Source: Pseudomonadota bacterium
GTDB taxonomy: Bacteria; Pseudomonadota; Gammaproteobacteria; Burkholderiales; Burkholderiaceae_C
Assembly: GCA_021799355.1 (NCBI GenBank)
Contig: JAJZAQ010000026.1
Span: 1-37,130 of the forward strand
Direction of reading: 5' to 3'
Length of the DNA stretch: 37,130 bases
Below are positions 17,889 to 28,196 of this stretch, one piece after another (the first letter of the stretch is position 1; each line of letters begins with the position of its first letter). The notes beneath the pieces were generated by a model. That model was given only the letters and a program-made list of their open reading frames with translations. It ran no database searches and was not told the DNA's origin. The position numbers were made by a program, and so were the translations under genes.

Positions 17889-18728
17889 ATGGATCCCACC
17901 GATCTTTATCCGCCCTCGCGTCTGCCCCCATTGCCCAAGCCGGTGCAGCATCAGGCAGGCACACGCTGGCGGTTGAATGCCGCCAGCGGGCTGCACAAAG
18001 GCGACCGTCCCTACCAGCAAGACCAGTTGCGCGTCATCGCCCACCCACGGGCTCAGGGCTGCGTGCTTGCAGTGATCGCCGACGGCATGGGTGGAAAAAG
18101 CGGCGGGCGTAAAGCCGCCGACCAAGTCATGCTCACCGCGCAGCAGCTGTTCGAGCGCTATCACCCCGACAGCGACGATCCCCATGCGCTGCTGCAGCAA
18201 ATCGTGCAGGAAAGCCACAGCATGATCCGCCTGACCGCGCTGTCGACCGAGCAGGAACCGCACTCCACCATCGTCTGCACCCTGTTTCATGCCGACGAAG
18301 GACGCTGCTACTGGACGCATATGGGTGACAGTCGCCTGTACATTTTCCGCCAGGGGCGCTTGCTGCTTCGCTCCAAAGACGACTCCTACGTGCAGACACT
18401 GGTGGACAAAGGCGAAATCACCGAGGCCCGCGCGCGCAACCACCCCATGAGCAACGTCCTCACCTGCAGCTTGGGAATGGCCGATCTGCCCACCAGGCCG
18501 GTGGAAGAATGCGAACTCGTTCCCGGCGATACCCTGATGCTGTGCAGCGACGGCGTATGGCACTACTTCACCGATCAGGACCTGGAAATCGCCGTATCCA
18601 AACTCCAGCCGCGTGACTGCTGCCAGTATCTGATCGACAAAGCCCGGGTGCGGGCGCAGGGACGCGGAGACAACCTGTCGATCATTGTCATCGACCTCGC
18701 CCGCCTGCCTGTCGCTGGACAAGAGTGA
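17889..18728 (+). CDS. PP2C-family protein serine/threonine phosphatase
   Basis: Metal-dependent (PPM/PP2C) phosphatase that removes phosphate from Ser or Thr in target proteins, cytoplasmic. 279 residues. Metal-binding aspartates lie in QQDQ (D45) and ADGMGG (D65), then HMGDSRLY, MLCSDGVWHYF and the terminal GDNLSIIVIDL, the standard motif order. The start MDPTDLYPPS follows a long open stretch with no homology. No protein kinase or FHA-domain gene is next to it, although these enzymes often pair with one, so its partner kinase is not in the window. It is convergent with tRNA-Ser. Confidence 0.92.
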   Translation: MDPTDLYPPSRLPPLPKPVQHQAGTRWRLNAASGLHKGDRPYQQDQLRVIAHPRAQGCVLAVIADGMGGKSGGRKAADQVMLTAQQLFERYHPDSDDPHALLQQIVQESHSMIRLTALSTEQEPHSTIVCTLFHADEGRCYWTHMGDSRLYIFRQGRLLLRSKDDSYVQTLVDKGEITEARARNHPMSNVLTCSLGMADLPTRPVEECELVPGDTLMLCSDGVWHYFTDQDLEIAVSKLQPRDCCQYLIDKARVRAQGRGDNLSIIVIDLARLPVAGQE

Positions 18729-18798
18729 GCGCTTGCTGCAGGACCACCGCAGCGATCCACCCGCGCGGCCATCAACACTCCGCGCGAAACATCGAAAT

Positions 18799-18824
18799 AA
18801 AAAAGCCCATGACATCATGGGCTT
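18799..18824 (-). terminator. Rho-independent terminator after tRNA-Ser
   Basis: AAGCCCATGA (18803-18812) pairs with TCATGGGCTT (18815-18824), and on the minus strand the stem is followed by TTTTTTATTT. It lies 12 bp past the tRNA CCA end. A weaker use from the PP2C side is possible. Confidence 0.85.
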
Positions 18825-18836
18825 ACAAAAATTTGT

Positions 18837-18926
18837 TGGCGGAAAGGGGGGGATTCGAACCCCCGGTAGACTTGCGCCTACGCCTGATTTCGAGTCAGGT
18901 ACATTCAACCACTCTGCCACCTTTCC
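18837..18926 (-). tRNA. tRNA-Ser (anticodon CGA)
   Basis: Class II tRNA of 87 nt plus encoded CCA (18837-18839). Acceptor GGAAAGG pairs with CCTTTCC, discriminator is G. Anticodon stem CCTGA/TCAGG encloses CTCGAAA, giving CGA, which reads UCG. A long variable arm (GTAGGC-GCAA-GTCTAC) as needed for serine tRNAs is present, and the T-loop TTCGAAT is standard. It lies 37 bp from the end of serS, the synthetase that charges it. Confidence 0.96.
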
Positions 18927-18963
18927 GCGGCATCCTGGCAGCACCAGGAAACGGGAGAGTATA

Positions 18964-20268
<1,305 letters not shown>

Positions 20269-20324
20269 TCAACGTGACCGCCGCTGCAACGCGGCGGGGA
20301 AAAGAAAGGAAAGCGAAAACCCAG

Positions 20325-21308
20325 TCAGCCCGCGGCCTTGACCAGCAGACCGCGAGGCAGGGGAAACTGCACCGATTCACTCACCCCCGCCATTTGCTGC
20401 ACGGAAACCGCGCCGAGCTGCTTGAGGCGAACGATGACCTGCTCGACCAGTGCCTCCGGGGCGGAGGCCCCGGCGGTCAGGCCGATCTGTCTGGCGCCCT
20501 GCACCCACTCGGCGCGCAGGTCATCGGCGCTGTCGACCATGTACGCCGGCTTACCCAGGCGCTGCGCCACTTCACGCAGGCGGTTGGAGTTCGAACTCGT
20601 CGGACTGCCGACGACGATGACGACATCGACCTGCGGCGTGAGCATTTTCACCGCGTCCTGGCGGTTCTGTGTGGCGTAGCAGATGTCCTGCTTTTTCGGT
20701 TCGCGCACCTGGGGAAAGCGCCGACGCAATGCGGCGACGATGTCCGCGGCATCGTCGACCGACAGCGTCGTCTGGGTGACGTAAGCCAGCGGCGCGTGCG
20801 CAGCGATGGGCAGACGCTCCACGTCCTCGACCGTCTGCACCAGATGGATGCCATCTGCCTGTCCCATCGTACCCTCGACTTCGGGATGACCGGCGTGTCC
20901 GATCATGACGATTTCCAGACCTTCGCGGCGCATTTTCGCCACTTCGACGTGCACTTTGGTCACCAGCGGGCAGGTGGCATCGAAGACCTGCAGTCCGCGC
21001 GCCTGCGCCTGCGCCCGCACGGCCTGCGACACGCCATGCGCCGAAAACACCACCGTCGCGCCACGCGGCACGTCGTCGAGCTCCTCGACGAAGATGGCCC
21101 CCTTGGCCTTGAGATCGTTGACCACGTAGGTGTTGTGCACGATTTCATGCCGCACATAGATCGGCGCACCGAACCGCGCCAGCGCGTGTTCGACGATGTC
21201 GATGGCGCGGTCGACCCCGGCGCAAAAGCCGCGGGGATTGGCCAGCAGCACGCGCGGCGCGCCGTCCGCAGGAGAATGGTCAGTCGGCATAGAACGAAAC
21301 GCTGCCAT
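20325..21308 (-). CDS. ispH: 4-hydroxy-3-methylbut-2-enyl diphosphate reductase
   Basis: Last step of the non-mevalonate isoprenoid pathway: an iron-sulfur enzyme making IPP and DMAPP. 327 residues from the ATG at 21308; an in-frame ATG at 21290 gives 321 and is equally possible. Cluster cysteines are C29 ([11 protein letters not shown]), C113 (DATCPLVTK) and C210 ([11 protein letters not shown]). Substrate-binding histidines lie in RHEIVHN and IGHAGHPE, and the SSNSNRL motif is present. ispF and ispD, from the same pathway, lie 6 kb away. It follows fkpB closely, a conserved pairing in proteobacteria. Confidence 0.96.
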   Translation of the reverse strand: MAAFRSMPTDHSPADGAPRVLLANPRGFCAGVDRAIDIVEHALARFGAPIYVRHEIVHNTYVVNDLKAKGAIFVEELDDVPRGATVVFSAHGVSQAVRAQAQARGLQVFDATCPLVTKVHVEVAKMRREGLEIVMIGHAGHPEVEGTMGQADGIHLVQTVEDVERLPIAAHAPLAYVTQTTLSVDDAADIVAALRRRFPQVREPKKQDICYATQNRQDAVKMLTPQVDVVIVVGSPTSSNSNRLREVAQRLGKPAYMVDSADDLRAEWVQGARQIGLTAGASAPEALVEQVIVRLKQLGAVSVQQMAGVSESVQFPLPRGLLVKAAG

Positions 21309-21823
21309 GCTCTCAGCACCGCAAGAATGTGCACTTCAAAAGTCGTGGGGCAATCGGCCAGCGGGTGGTTGAAATCCAGCAGGAGTTCATCCTGCTGCGC
21401 GTCGATCTCGCGCACCAGCGCGGACAGCACGCCGGTTTCGCCGTCGGCAGCGGACAGCCGCAGGCGCAAGACGTCACCCGGCTGCGGCGCCGGCCCGGGC
21501 CGTTCGCGCGCCTGCTCCACCGCCGCACGCGGCACGCGTCGCAACAGCGCAGGATTGCGCGCGCCGAATGCCTCCCCCGCCGCGAGCTCGAAGCGGCTGT
21601 GCGCGCCTTCTTCCAGCCCGACGAGCAGGCGTTCCAGCGCCGGGCTGAGCTCGCCCTGCCCCAGGGTCAGCGTCGCCGGGGTCTGGCCGAAGGTGCTGAC
21701 CACGTCCACCCCCTGGGGGTCGGCGAGGCGGTAGTGCAAGGTGAGGTAGGAATCCGGGCGGACGGTGGGCACGATGAGCGGCACGCAGGCAAAATAAGTC
21801 TTCGACGCAAAACCCGGACGCAT
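21309..21823 (-). CDS. fkpB: FKBP-type peptidyl-prolyl isomerase, FkpB (SlpA)-like; normal stop not seen
   Basis: Peptidyl-prolyl cis-trans isomerase with an insert-in-flap domain, partner of ispH in many proteobacteria. About 170 residues are recognisable from the ATG at 21823: [19 protein letters not shown] at the N-terminus, the [20 protein letters not shown] motif, and the end [20 protein letters not shown], where the family normally stops. A GTG at 21784 is an alternative start. In this frame no stop occurs after ...HILAV; it stays open to 20960, deep inside ispH. A TGA (21313-21315) sits one base out of frame, just before the ispH start. I end the feature at the homology limit; a one-base insertion or a sequencing error is likely. 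Confidence 0.75.
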
Positions 21824-21839
21824 TTTAGGTGCAAGCCTC

Positions 21840-22520
21840 ATGGCCACGCGCATCGCCGATCTACCAGCCGCGGCGCGGCCGCGGGAAAAGCTGCTCGCCC
21901 GCGGCACGCAGGCGCTGGCCGACGCCGAACTCGTGGCCATCGTGCTGCGCACCGGCGTGCGTGGGCAAAGCGCGATCGATCTGGCGGCTGACCTGCTAGA
22001 CCGCTTTGGCGGTCTGCACGGCCTGCTCCATGCTCCGGCAGGGCAACTGCGCAGCGTGAAGGGTCTGGGCGCGGCGAAATACGCCGAAATCGCTGCCGTG
22101 CTCGAACTCGCGCGGCGCGCCTTGCGCGAGAGCATGACGCAGCAGCCGGTGTTCGATTCGCCCACGGCCGTGCGCGACTACCTGCGCCTGTGGCTGGCAC
22201 CGCAACCGGTGGAGATTTTCGCCGTGCTGTTTCTCAATCACCAGCACCGCCTCATTGCCGCCGAGGAACTGTCGCGCGGCACGCTGGCGCAGACCAGCGT
22301 CTATCCGCGCGAAATCGTCAAGGCGGCATTGCAGCACAACGCCGGCGCGCTGATCCTGGCGCACAACCATCCCAGCGGTCTGGCCGAGCCGTCCGCCGCC
22401 GACCGCGCCCTGACCCAGACGCTGCAATCCGCCCTCGCGCTGGTCGACGTGCGCGTGCTCGACCACCTCGTCGTCACCCGGCAGGAGGTGTTTTCGTTTG
22501 CCGAGCGGGGATTGCTGTGA
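21840..22520 (+). CDS. radC: RadC family (JAB1/MPN-type) protein
   Basis: 226 residues. The N-terminal helix-hairpin-helix-like region ([17 protein letters not shown]) is followed by the metalloprotease-like MPN domain with H175, H177 and D188 in AHNHPSG-7-D, plus the E of AEELSRGTL. Early work linked radC to DNA repair in E. coli, but its real function is unsettled. It diverges from fkpB with only 16 bp between start codons, so each promoter must lie within the other gene or the gap is used by both. Its stop codon overlaps a GTG that may be the true start of the following Smr gene. Confidence 0.92.
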   Translation: MATRIADLPAAARPREKLLARGTQALADAELVAIVLRTGVRGQSAIDLAADLLDRFGGLHGLLHAPAGQLRSVKGLGAAKYAEIAAVLELARRALRESMTQQPVFDSPTAVRDYLRLWLAPQPVEIFAVLFLNHQHRLIAAEELSRGTLAQTSVYPREIVKAALQHNAGALILAHNHPSGLAEPSAADRALTQTLQSALALVDVRVLDHLVVTRQEVFSFAERGLL

Positions 22521-22580
22521 AAACCTCGTTGCCGGGGCGCAAACCACAGCGCCTGAAAACCCTGCAGGAGCTGGGCCGGC

Positions 22581-23201
22581 ATGTGCGCCCCGCCCACGCG
22601 CCCCACCCTGCCGCGCCCGGCCGCCCTGCCCGACCCGGATGACACCGTACCCAATGCGGCAGACCGCGCGTTGTTTCGCGCCGCGGCCGCCGGCACTGTG
22701 CCGCTGCAGCGCCCGGCGCAACCGCAACCACCCGGGCTGCAGCCCACACCGCCGCGCGCCATTCCGCTGCAGCTCGCGCGCGACGAGCGTGCCGTGCTGC
22801 GCGAAGCCATGTCCGACGCCCTGGACCTCGACCATCTGCTCGAAACCGACGCCACGCTGTCGTGGAGGCGTCAGGGCATCGGTGTCGATACCGTGCGCAA
22901 ACTGCGCCGCGGCCACTGGACCATCCAGAACGAAATCGACCTGCACGGCCTGCGCAGCGACGAGGCGCGCGAGGCGCTCGGCCAGTTTTTGCGCACCGCG
23001 GTGCAACGCGGCTGGCGCTGCGTGCGCGTGATCCACGGCAAGGGGCTGAGCTCGCCGCAGCGCGAGCCGGTGCTCAAACCCAAGGTGCGCTCCTGGCTGA
23101 TCCAGCGCGACGAAGTCATGGCGTATGTGCAGGCACGGCCGTGCGACGGCGGCGCCGGCGCGCTGGTGCTGCTGCTGCGCGCGGCACGCCGCGAGCGCTG
23201 A
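22581..23201 (+). CDS. Smr-domain protein (MutS2 C-terminal-like nuclease domain)
   Basis: 206 residues. The C-terminal half is a typical Smr domain: IDLHGLRSDEAREALGQFL, with the LDLHGL-type motif, then VRVIHGKGLSSP and the closing GGAGALVLLLR. Smr domains cut RNA or branched DNA. Before it lies the conserved DTLSWRRQGIGVDTVRKLRRG-type region. AGGAG (22566-22570) lies 10 nt before the ATG. The N-terminal 70 residues are Pro/Ala-rich. An alternative frame starting at GTG 22517, overlapping the radC stop, encodes a basic leader (RKPQRLKTLQELGRHV) that looks more like the usual Smr N-terminus and ends at 22642, so a frameshift near 22570-22640 is possible. Confidence 0.85.
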   Translation: MCAPPTRPTLPRPAALPDPDDTVPNAADRALFRAAAAGTVPLQRPAQPQPPGLQPTPPRAIPLQLARDERAVLREAMSDALDLDHLLETDATLSWRRQGIGVDTVRKLRRGHWTIQNEIDLHGLRSDEAREALGQFLRTAVQRGWRCVRVIHGKGLSSPQREPVLKPKVRSWLIQRDEVMAYVQARPCDGGAGALVLLLRAARRER

Positions 23202-23224
23202 AAGTCAGCCGAGGCCGTCGGCCG

Positions 23225-23695
23225 TCAGGCGTGCACCACGTTGCCCGCTGGCATGTTGCCGGGCTCGGCCTTGTTGCGCATCCAGTCGGCAGTGCCAGCG
23301 AAGGCGTCGTGCAGCTGGCGCTGCAAGTCGGCGTCCAGGCCGAGTTCGTTCAGCGTCTGCAGCATGCACGCCATCCACTCGTCGCGCTCCTTGGTGCCGA
23401 TGGCGTAGGGGAAATGCCGCATGCGCAACCGCGGGTGGCCAAAGCGCGGCGAGTACAAATCGGGCCCGCCCAGCCAGCCGCTGAGAAACCAGAACAGCTT
23501 GTCGCGGGTTTCGTCCATCTGCGTCGGGTGCATGGCGCGCAGATCGGCGTATTGCGGCTCGAGTTCCATCAGATCGTAAAACCGGTCGACCAGACGGCGC
23601 ACACCCTGTTCGCCTCCGAGGCGTTCATAGGGCGTGAGGCTGCGGACGGGTTCGGCAGCGGGAACGGGGGTGATGGACACGGTGGCAGCAGACAT
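23225..23695 (-). CDS. Group II truncated haemoglobin
   Basis: 156 residues. Two-over-two globin that binds haem and O2 or NO; group II members are thought to serve oxygen handling or nitrosative stress defence. The B10 tyrosine is Y40 (RFYDLM), the proximal histidine F8 is H94 (RHFPYAIG) and the group II Trp at G8 is W107 (DEWMACM). The start MSAATVSITPV has a Thr/Pro-rich lead of about 20 residues before the globin fold (SLTPYERLGGEQGVRRLVDRFY). It is convergent with the Smr gene and has an AT-rich region upstream. Confidence 0.9.
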   Translation of the reverse strand: MSAATVSITPVPAAEPVRSLTPYERLGGEQGVRRLVDRFYDLMELEPQYADLRAMHPTQMDETRDKLFWFLSGWLGGPDLYSPRFGHPRLRMRHFPYAIGTKERDEWMACMLQTLNELGLDADLQRQLHDAFAGTADWMRNKAEPGNMPAGNVVHA

Positions 23696-23816
23696 GAACG
23701 GGTCGAGAAAAAATCGAAACGGAGTGCGATTATTGAAATCTGGACAAAAACAAAGTTTGCCGCATGTCAATTCCCGCTGCATCTGGCCGCACGGCAGCGG
23801 GTCGCACACCGCGCCG

Positions 23817-26342
23817 TCATGACAGCGCGCGTAGGCTCTGCCCCGGTGCGCGCCGCAGCACGCCGCGCAGGCTCCACCAACCGGCGAGCATGGCGAGCAG
23901 CGCGGCCACCAGCATCGCCGCCGGCCATAGCAGCCAGGGGGGCCGCCAGGGAAAATGGAACACCCAGTGCGCCAGCGCCGCGCTGACCGCGCTGGCCCCG
24001 GCGGCACCGAGCAGGCCGGCGGTGGCGCCGACCCAGAACATTTCCATCAGCGCCAGCCGCCGCAGCAGGCGTGAGGAGGCGCCCAGCGCCCGCCAGATCG
24101 CCATGTCACGCGCCCGCTCCTGCCGCGACAGCGCCAGCGACGCCGCCAGCACCGCCAGCCCGGCAGCCAGAGCGAACAAAAAGAGGAATTGCACGGCGGT
24201 GATCACCTGATCGATGAGCTGGCGCAAATGCGCGATCAACGCGCCCACGTCGACCACGGTGAGGTTGGGAAACTGGCGCACCAGCGCGTCGTCCATGCGC
24301 AGCGCGTTGCCTGGCGCGTGGTACGCCGCCAGATACGTCACCGGCTGGCCCTTGAGCAGCGACGGGGGCATGAGGACGAAAAAATTGGCGTGCATCGAAT
24401 TCCAGTCGACATGCCGCATACTGGTGACCGGCGCCGTCAGCCGCTGCCCGGCGATGTCGAACGTCAGCGTATCGCCCATGCCGAAACCCAGGGTTTTGGC
24501 AATCCCCTGCTCGACCGACAGGCCCTTGGCTCCCGGCGCGGCGGTGTCGCTCCAACGACCGGCGACGATGGTGCTCGCCTTGGGCAGGATGGTGCTGGCC
24601 GACAGATTGAATTCCCGGTCGATGAGCTCACGGGCGCGCGTGTCGGCGTAGTCGCTGCCGAAAACCGGGCGGCCGTTGATGGCCACGAGGCGGCCGCGCA
24701 CCATCGGGTACCAGTCCGGCTGCGTCACCCCGTCGCGGCGCAACGCGGCGAGAAACGCCGTCGCTTGCTGCGGCTGGATGTTGATGACGAAGCGGTCGGG
24801 CGCTTGCGGCGGAATCGATGCGCGCCACGCATCGATCAGACTGGTGCGCATGAGCACGAGCAGCACCAGGGCGAGCAGCCCCAGGCTCAGCGCGGTCATT
24901 TGCACCACAGTGCCCCACGGCCGGGTGGCGACCTGCCTTGCGGCCAGCTGCAGCACGCCGCCGGCACCGCTGACGGCGGCACGGCGGCGCATCCAGCGGC
25001 GCAGACCGAAGGTCACGATCCAGGCAAACAGGGCAAAGGTCAGCGCCAGGCCGATGAAACCGCTGGTGGCAATGACGCCCAGACGCACATCGCCGGCCTG
25101 CAGCCACAGCAGCGCGGCGAACGCCGTCACCCCGGCGAACACGGTCAGCGCCGGCGCCGGCTGCAGCCGCCCGAGGCTGCTGCGCAGCAAGACCAGCGGC
25201 GGCACGCGCGCCAGCTGCAAAATGGCCGGCAGGCCGAAGGCCAGCAGCAGAACCATCCCGGTGGCTGCGGCGAACAGCGCGGGCCTCCAGCCTGGCGCGG
25301 GCAAGTCGCGCACCTGCACCTGGATCAGCCCGTGCAACAGGCCGATCAGGCCAGCCTGCGCCGCAAGACCCACGACCACGCCCAGCAGCGCCGCGGCGGC
25401 GCCGAGCCAGACGAATTCGGCGACATAACGGCGCAACAGCGCCGCCTGCCGCCGCCCCAGGGCTTTTTCCACCGCGCACGCCTGCAGCCGGCGGCGGGCG
25501 AAGTCGCGCGCCGACTGCGCCACGGCCACCGCGGTCATGAGCGCGGTGATCAACGCCACCAGGTGCAGGAAATCCGCCGCGCGCTTGAGCGTCTGTTCCT
25601 GCGCCGGGCCGCTGTCGGCCACGGTTTCCACCCGCATGCCGCGCGCGGCGTGCGCGCGCAGCCAGCCGCGCGCCCAATCGGCGTATGCCGCGGTCGCTGC
25701 CGCCGGCCCGGCGACCGCCAGGCGATAGGTCACGCGGCTGGCGGGCTGGATCAGCTGTGTCGCGGGCAGATCGGCCTGGTTCATCATCACCCGCGGCGCG
25801 AAATTGATGAACCCGCCGCCGGTATCGGGCTCGCGCACCAGCAGCGCGGCGATGCGAAACGTCGATTCGCCAAGCTGCAGGCGATCGCCCACCGCCAAGC
25901 CCAGAGCGCCGAGCACGCTGGGGCTGACCCACACCGTCCCGGGCTGCGGCGGGCCGCTGACGGCGTACGGCGGCGCGTCGAACCCGGCGCGCAACACCAC
26001 CTGCGCAAGCAGTGGGTAATGCGCGCCGACGGCTTTGAGCGCGACCAGCCGGGTGCGGTTGCCGCTGACATCCAGCGCCATGCTCGGAAACACGGCGGTA
26101 TGCGTGGTGCGCAGCTTCAGTGCCTGCGCATGCTGTAGAAAGTCCGCGGCAAGGGGATGGTCGCTGACCACGACCACGTCGCCACCGATGAGCTGCGCGG
26201 CGTCACGCACCAGCGCGCCGTGCAGCCGCTGCGCGACGAAACCCACCGCCGACAGCGCGGCCACGGCCAGCACCAGCGAGGCCAACAGCAGCCGCAATTC
26301 ACCGCTGCGCCAGTCGCGCCAGAGTTGTTGCAACGCGTTCAT
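23817..26342 (-). CDS. Large FtsX-type ABC transporter permease (YbbP-like)
   Basis: 841 residues, integral membrane. It has the layout of YbbP/FtsX-like permeases: one N-terminal helix (LLASLVLAVAALSAVGFVAQ), a periplasmic domain of about 220 residues, a first FtsX domain with three helices (LVALITALMTAVAVAQSA...), a middle helical block, a second periplasmic domain (about 500-700) and a C-terminal FtsX domain (ITAVQFLFLFALAAGLAVLAAS...). YbbP partners the ATPase YbbA in lipid or envelope export, but no ATP-binding cassette gene is next to it here, which is unusual. It shares the strand with DUF192, ispF and ispD upstream. The substrate is unknown. Confidence 0.85.
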   Translation of the reverse strand: MNALQQLWRDWRSGELRLLLASLVLAVAALSAVGFVAQRLHGALVRDAAQLIGGDVVVVSDHPLAADFLQHAQALKLRTTHTAVFPSMALDVSGNRTRLVALKAVGAHYPLLAQVVLRAGFDAPPYAVSGPPQPGTVWVSPSVLGALGLAVGDRLQLGESTFRIAALLVREPDTGGGFINFAPRVMMNQADLPATQLIQPASRVTYRLAVAGPAAATAAYADWARGWLRAHAARGMRVETVADSGPAQEQTLKRAADFLHLVALITALMTAVAVAQSARDFARRRLQACAVEKALGRRQAALLRRYVAEFVWLGAAAALLGVVVGLAAQAGLIGLLHGLIQVQVRDLPAPGWRPALFAAATGMVLLLAFGLPAILQLARVPPLVLLRSSLGRLQPAPALTVFAGVTAFAALLWLQAGDVRLGVIATSGFIGLALTFALFAWIVTFGLRRWMRRRAAVSGAGGVLQLAARQVATRPWGTVVQMTALSLGLLALVLLVLMRTSLIDAWRASIPPQAPDRFVINIQPQQATAFLAALRRDGVTQPDWYPMVRGRLVAINGRPVFGSDYADTRARELIDREFNLSASTILPKASTIVAGRWSDTAAPGAKGLSVEQGIAKTLGFGMGDTLTFDIAGQRLTAPVTSMRHVDWNSMHANFFVLMPPSLLKGQPVTYLAAYHAPGNALRMDDALVRQFPNLTVVDVGALIAHLRQLIDQVITAVQFLFLFALAAGLAVLAASLALSRQERARDMAIWRALGASSRLLRRLALMEMFWVGATAGLLGAAGASAVSAALAHWVFHFPWRPPWLLWPAAMLVAALLAMLAGWWSLRGVLRRAPGQSLRALS

Positions 26343-26450
26343 CCAGACATCCTGTCCGCGCCAGCGGCGGACCCTGCCGCATTGTCAGCCACGGCCAGGC
26401 CGGCTGCCGGAGAGGGGATTTTGTCCGGCAACCCGCCTGGCAGGCACGGC

Positions 26451-26918
26451 TCAATGCGTCGCCCCCGGCAGGTCACGCACCCGATCCCCCGGCTTGACGC
26501 CGTGGCGGGCAAACCAGTGCTGCGGCATTTCCAGGGCGTAGCGCACATCGCCTTGCGCGCAGTGCACGTCCTCGGTCAGCGGCTGCATGTCGGCAAGGTT
26601 GACGATACGGCCATCGGCGCCGATGAAGGCCACGGACAAGGGGATCAGCGTGTTTTTCATCCACATGCAAACCGGCTGGGCCTGGGCGAAGACGAACACC
26701 ATGCCGTGATCCGGCGGCAGGCTGCGCCGGTGCATCAGCCCGGTTTGCTGCTGCTGCGGGGTGGCGGCTACTTCTGCCGTCAGCGTGTGGCCGTGGATGC
26801 TCAGACGCACGCTGGGCAGGCCGGCGTTGACGTCGACCGGCGCGCTGGTGCCGCCGGCGAAGGCCCTGCTGCCCACCAGCAGCAGGGCGGACAAAACGAA
26901 TCGCAATCGGTTTGGCAT
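26451..26918 (-). CDS. DUF192 family exported protein
   Basis: 155 residues. Signal peptide MPNRLRFVLSALLLVGSRAFA precedes a DUF192 domain: the family core reads EVAATPQQQQTGLMHRRSLP, MVFVFAQAQPVCMWMKNTLIPLSVAFI and VNLADMQPLTED, with the C-terminal ALEMPQHWFARHGVKPGDRV. DUF192 proteins are small, widespread and without an assigned reaction. It starts 22 bp after ispF on the same strand, so it likely rides on the isp transcript. Confidence 0.85.
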   Translation of the reverse strand: MPNRLRFVLSALLLVGSRAFAGGTSAPVDVNAGLPSVRLSIHGHTLTAEVAATPQQQQTGLMHRRSLPPDHGMVFVFAQAQPVCMWMKNTLIPLSVAFIGADGRIVNLADMQPLTEDVHCAQGDVRYALEMPQHWFARHGVKPGDRVRDLPGATH

Positions 26919-26939
26919 GGGGCTTGCGGGGAAAACGGC

Positions 26940-27422
26940 TCAGCGGCCGAGGAGCAGGCAGACGGCGCTGGCGGCGATACCCTCGCCACGGCCGACGAAG
27001 CCCAGCCGCTCTGTCGTTTTGGCCTTGACGTTGATTTGCGCCAGCCCGGCGTCGAGCAGCGCGGCAATGCGCTGCTGCATGGCCGGGCGGTACGGCGCGA
27101 GCCTGGGCGCCTGCGCAATCACCGTGCAGTCCACATTGCCCAGCGCCCATCCCTGCTGCTGCACCGCGCGCCAGGCCTGGCGCAGCAGTTCCGCCGAATC
27201 CGCCCCGGCGAAACGGGCGTCGGTGTCGGGAAAATGCTGGCCGATGTCGCCCAGCCCGGCGGCGCCGAGCAGCGCGTCGGTGATGGCGTGCAGCAGCACG
27301 TCGGCGTCGGAATGGCCGAGCAAACCCTGGTGGTGCGGAATGCGCACCCCGCCAAGGATGAGCGCGCGGCCGGGGACGAGGGCGTGGACGTCGTAGCCCT
27401 CACCGATGCGCATCGGGATCAT
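26940..27422 (-). CDS. ispF: 2-C-methyl-D-erythritol 2,4-cyclodiphosphate synthase
   Basis: Fifth step of the non-mevalonate isoprenoid pathway, a zinc-dependent trimer. 160 residues. Zinc ligands D11, H13 and H45 are in GEGYDVHAL and [12 protein letters not shown]. Other family motifs are [26 protein letters not shown] and [20 protein letters not shown]. The start ATG at 27422 overlaps the ispD stop as ATGA, so translation is probably coupled; ATG 27413 is a weaker option. The frame is open well upstream inside ispD, but this is only a shadow. Confidence 0.96.
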   Translation of the reverse strand: MIPMRIGEGYDVHALVPGRALILGGVRIPHHQGLLGHSDADVLLHAITDALLGAAGLGDIGQHFPDTDARFAGADSAELLRQAWRAVQQQGWALGNVDCTVIAQAPRLAPYRPAMQQRIAALLDAGLAQINVKAKTTERLGFVGRGEGIAASAVCLLLGR

Positions 27423-28171
27423 GCGGGTTCTCCTGCGCGCTGCGCCAGCACGGCCTGCGCGAGTTCGAGGTCTTCCGGGTAGGTGATTTTGACGTTGAAC
27501 GCCGCGCCCGGGACCAGCCGGGGGCGAGCGCCCAGCCGCTCCATGGCGCCGGCTTCGTCGGTCGGCGGGACGCCCGCGGCGATCGCCGACTGCAGCGCCG
27601 CGTGCAGCGCGGCCAGCCGGAACATCTGCGGCGTCTGCGCCAGCCAGCGGCCCTCGCGCGGCTCGGTGCGCACCACCCTGCCCTGCGCGTCGGCGAGCTT
27701 GAGCGTATCGGGCAGCGGCAAGGCGAGCAAACCGCCACTGGCGTCGGTGCTGCAGGCGTCGATCAGCGCGTCGATCAGCCGTGGTGTGACGCAACAGCGT
27801 GCGGCGTCGTGCACCAGCACCCAGTCGGCGGGCTGCGCCCCGGCCTCCAGCAGGGCATCGAGGCCGCCGAGCACGCTGTGCGCCCTGCTGGCACCGCCGC
27901 GCGGCACCAGGCGCAGCCGCGGGTGAGACTGCAAGCAGGACGCCGCCAGCGCGTCGCCGGCCTGCACCACGACCGACACCGTGGCGATGCGCGGCAGCCG
28001 CAAGAAAGCGCGCACGGTGTGCTGCACCACGCAATCCCCCAGCAGGCGACGATACTGCTTGGGCACGTCGCCGGGCAGGCGCGAACCACTGCCCGCGCAG
28101 GGAATCAGCGCATGGCAAGACACGGGCGGGTCGGAGGCAGACGGCGGCACGACGCTGGACGGGCGGATCAC
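27419..28171 (-). CDS. ispD: 2-C-methyl-D-erythritol 4-phosphate cytidylyltransferase
   Basis: Third step of the non-mevalonate pathway: transfers CMP from CTP to methylerythritol phosphate. Nucleotidyltransferase motif [20 protein letters not shown] (K38), then [12 protein letters not shown] and [11 protein letters not shown] are clear. The longest form starts at GTG 28171 (250 residues); an internal GTG at 28123 gives [13 protein letters not shown], closer to the usual length of about 230-235, and no ribosome binding site decides. It forms an operon with ispF and diverges from mfd only 25 bp away. Confidence 0.94.
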   Translation of the reverse strand: MIRPSSVVPPSASDPPVSCHALIPCAGSGSRLPGDVPKQYRRLLGDCVVQHTVRAFLRLPRIATVSVVVQAGDALAASCLQSHPRLRLVPRGGASRAHSVLGGLDALLEAGAQPADWVLVHDAARCCVTPRLIDALIDACSTDASGGLLALPLPDTLKLADAQGRVVRTEPREGRWLAQTPQMFRLAALHAALQSAIAAGVPPTDEAGAMERLGARPRLVPGAAFNVKITYPEDLELAQAVLAQRAGEPA

Positions 28172-28196
28172 GGCGCTTTGGGCGAAAATTGACTGA

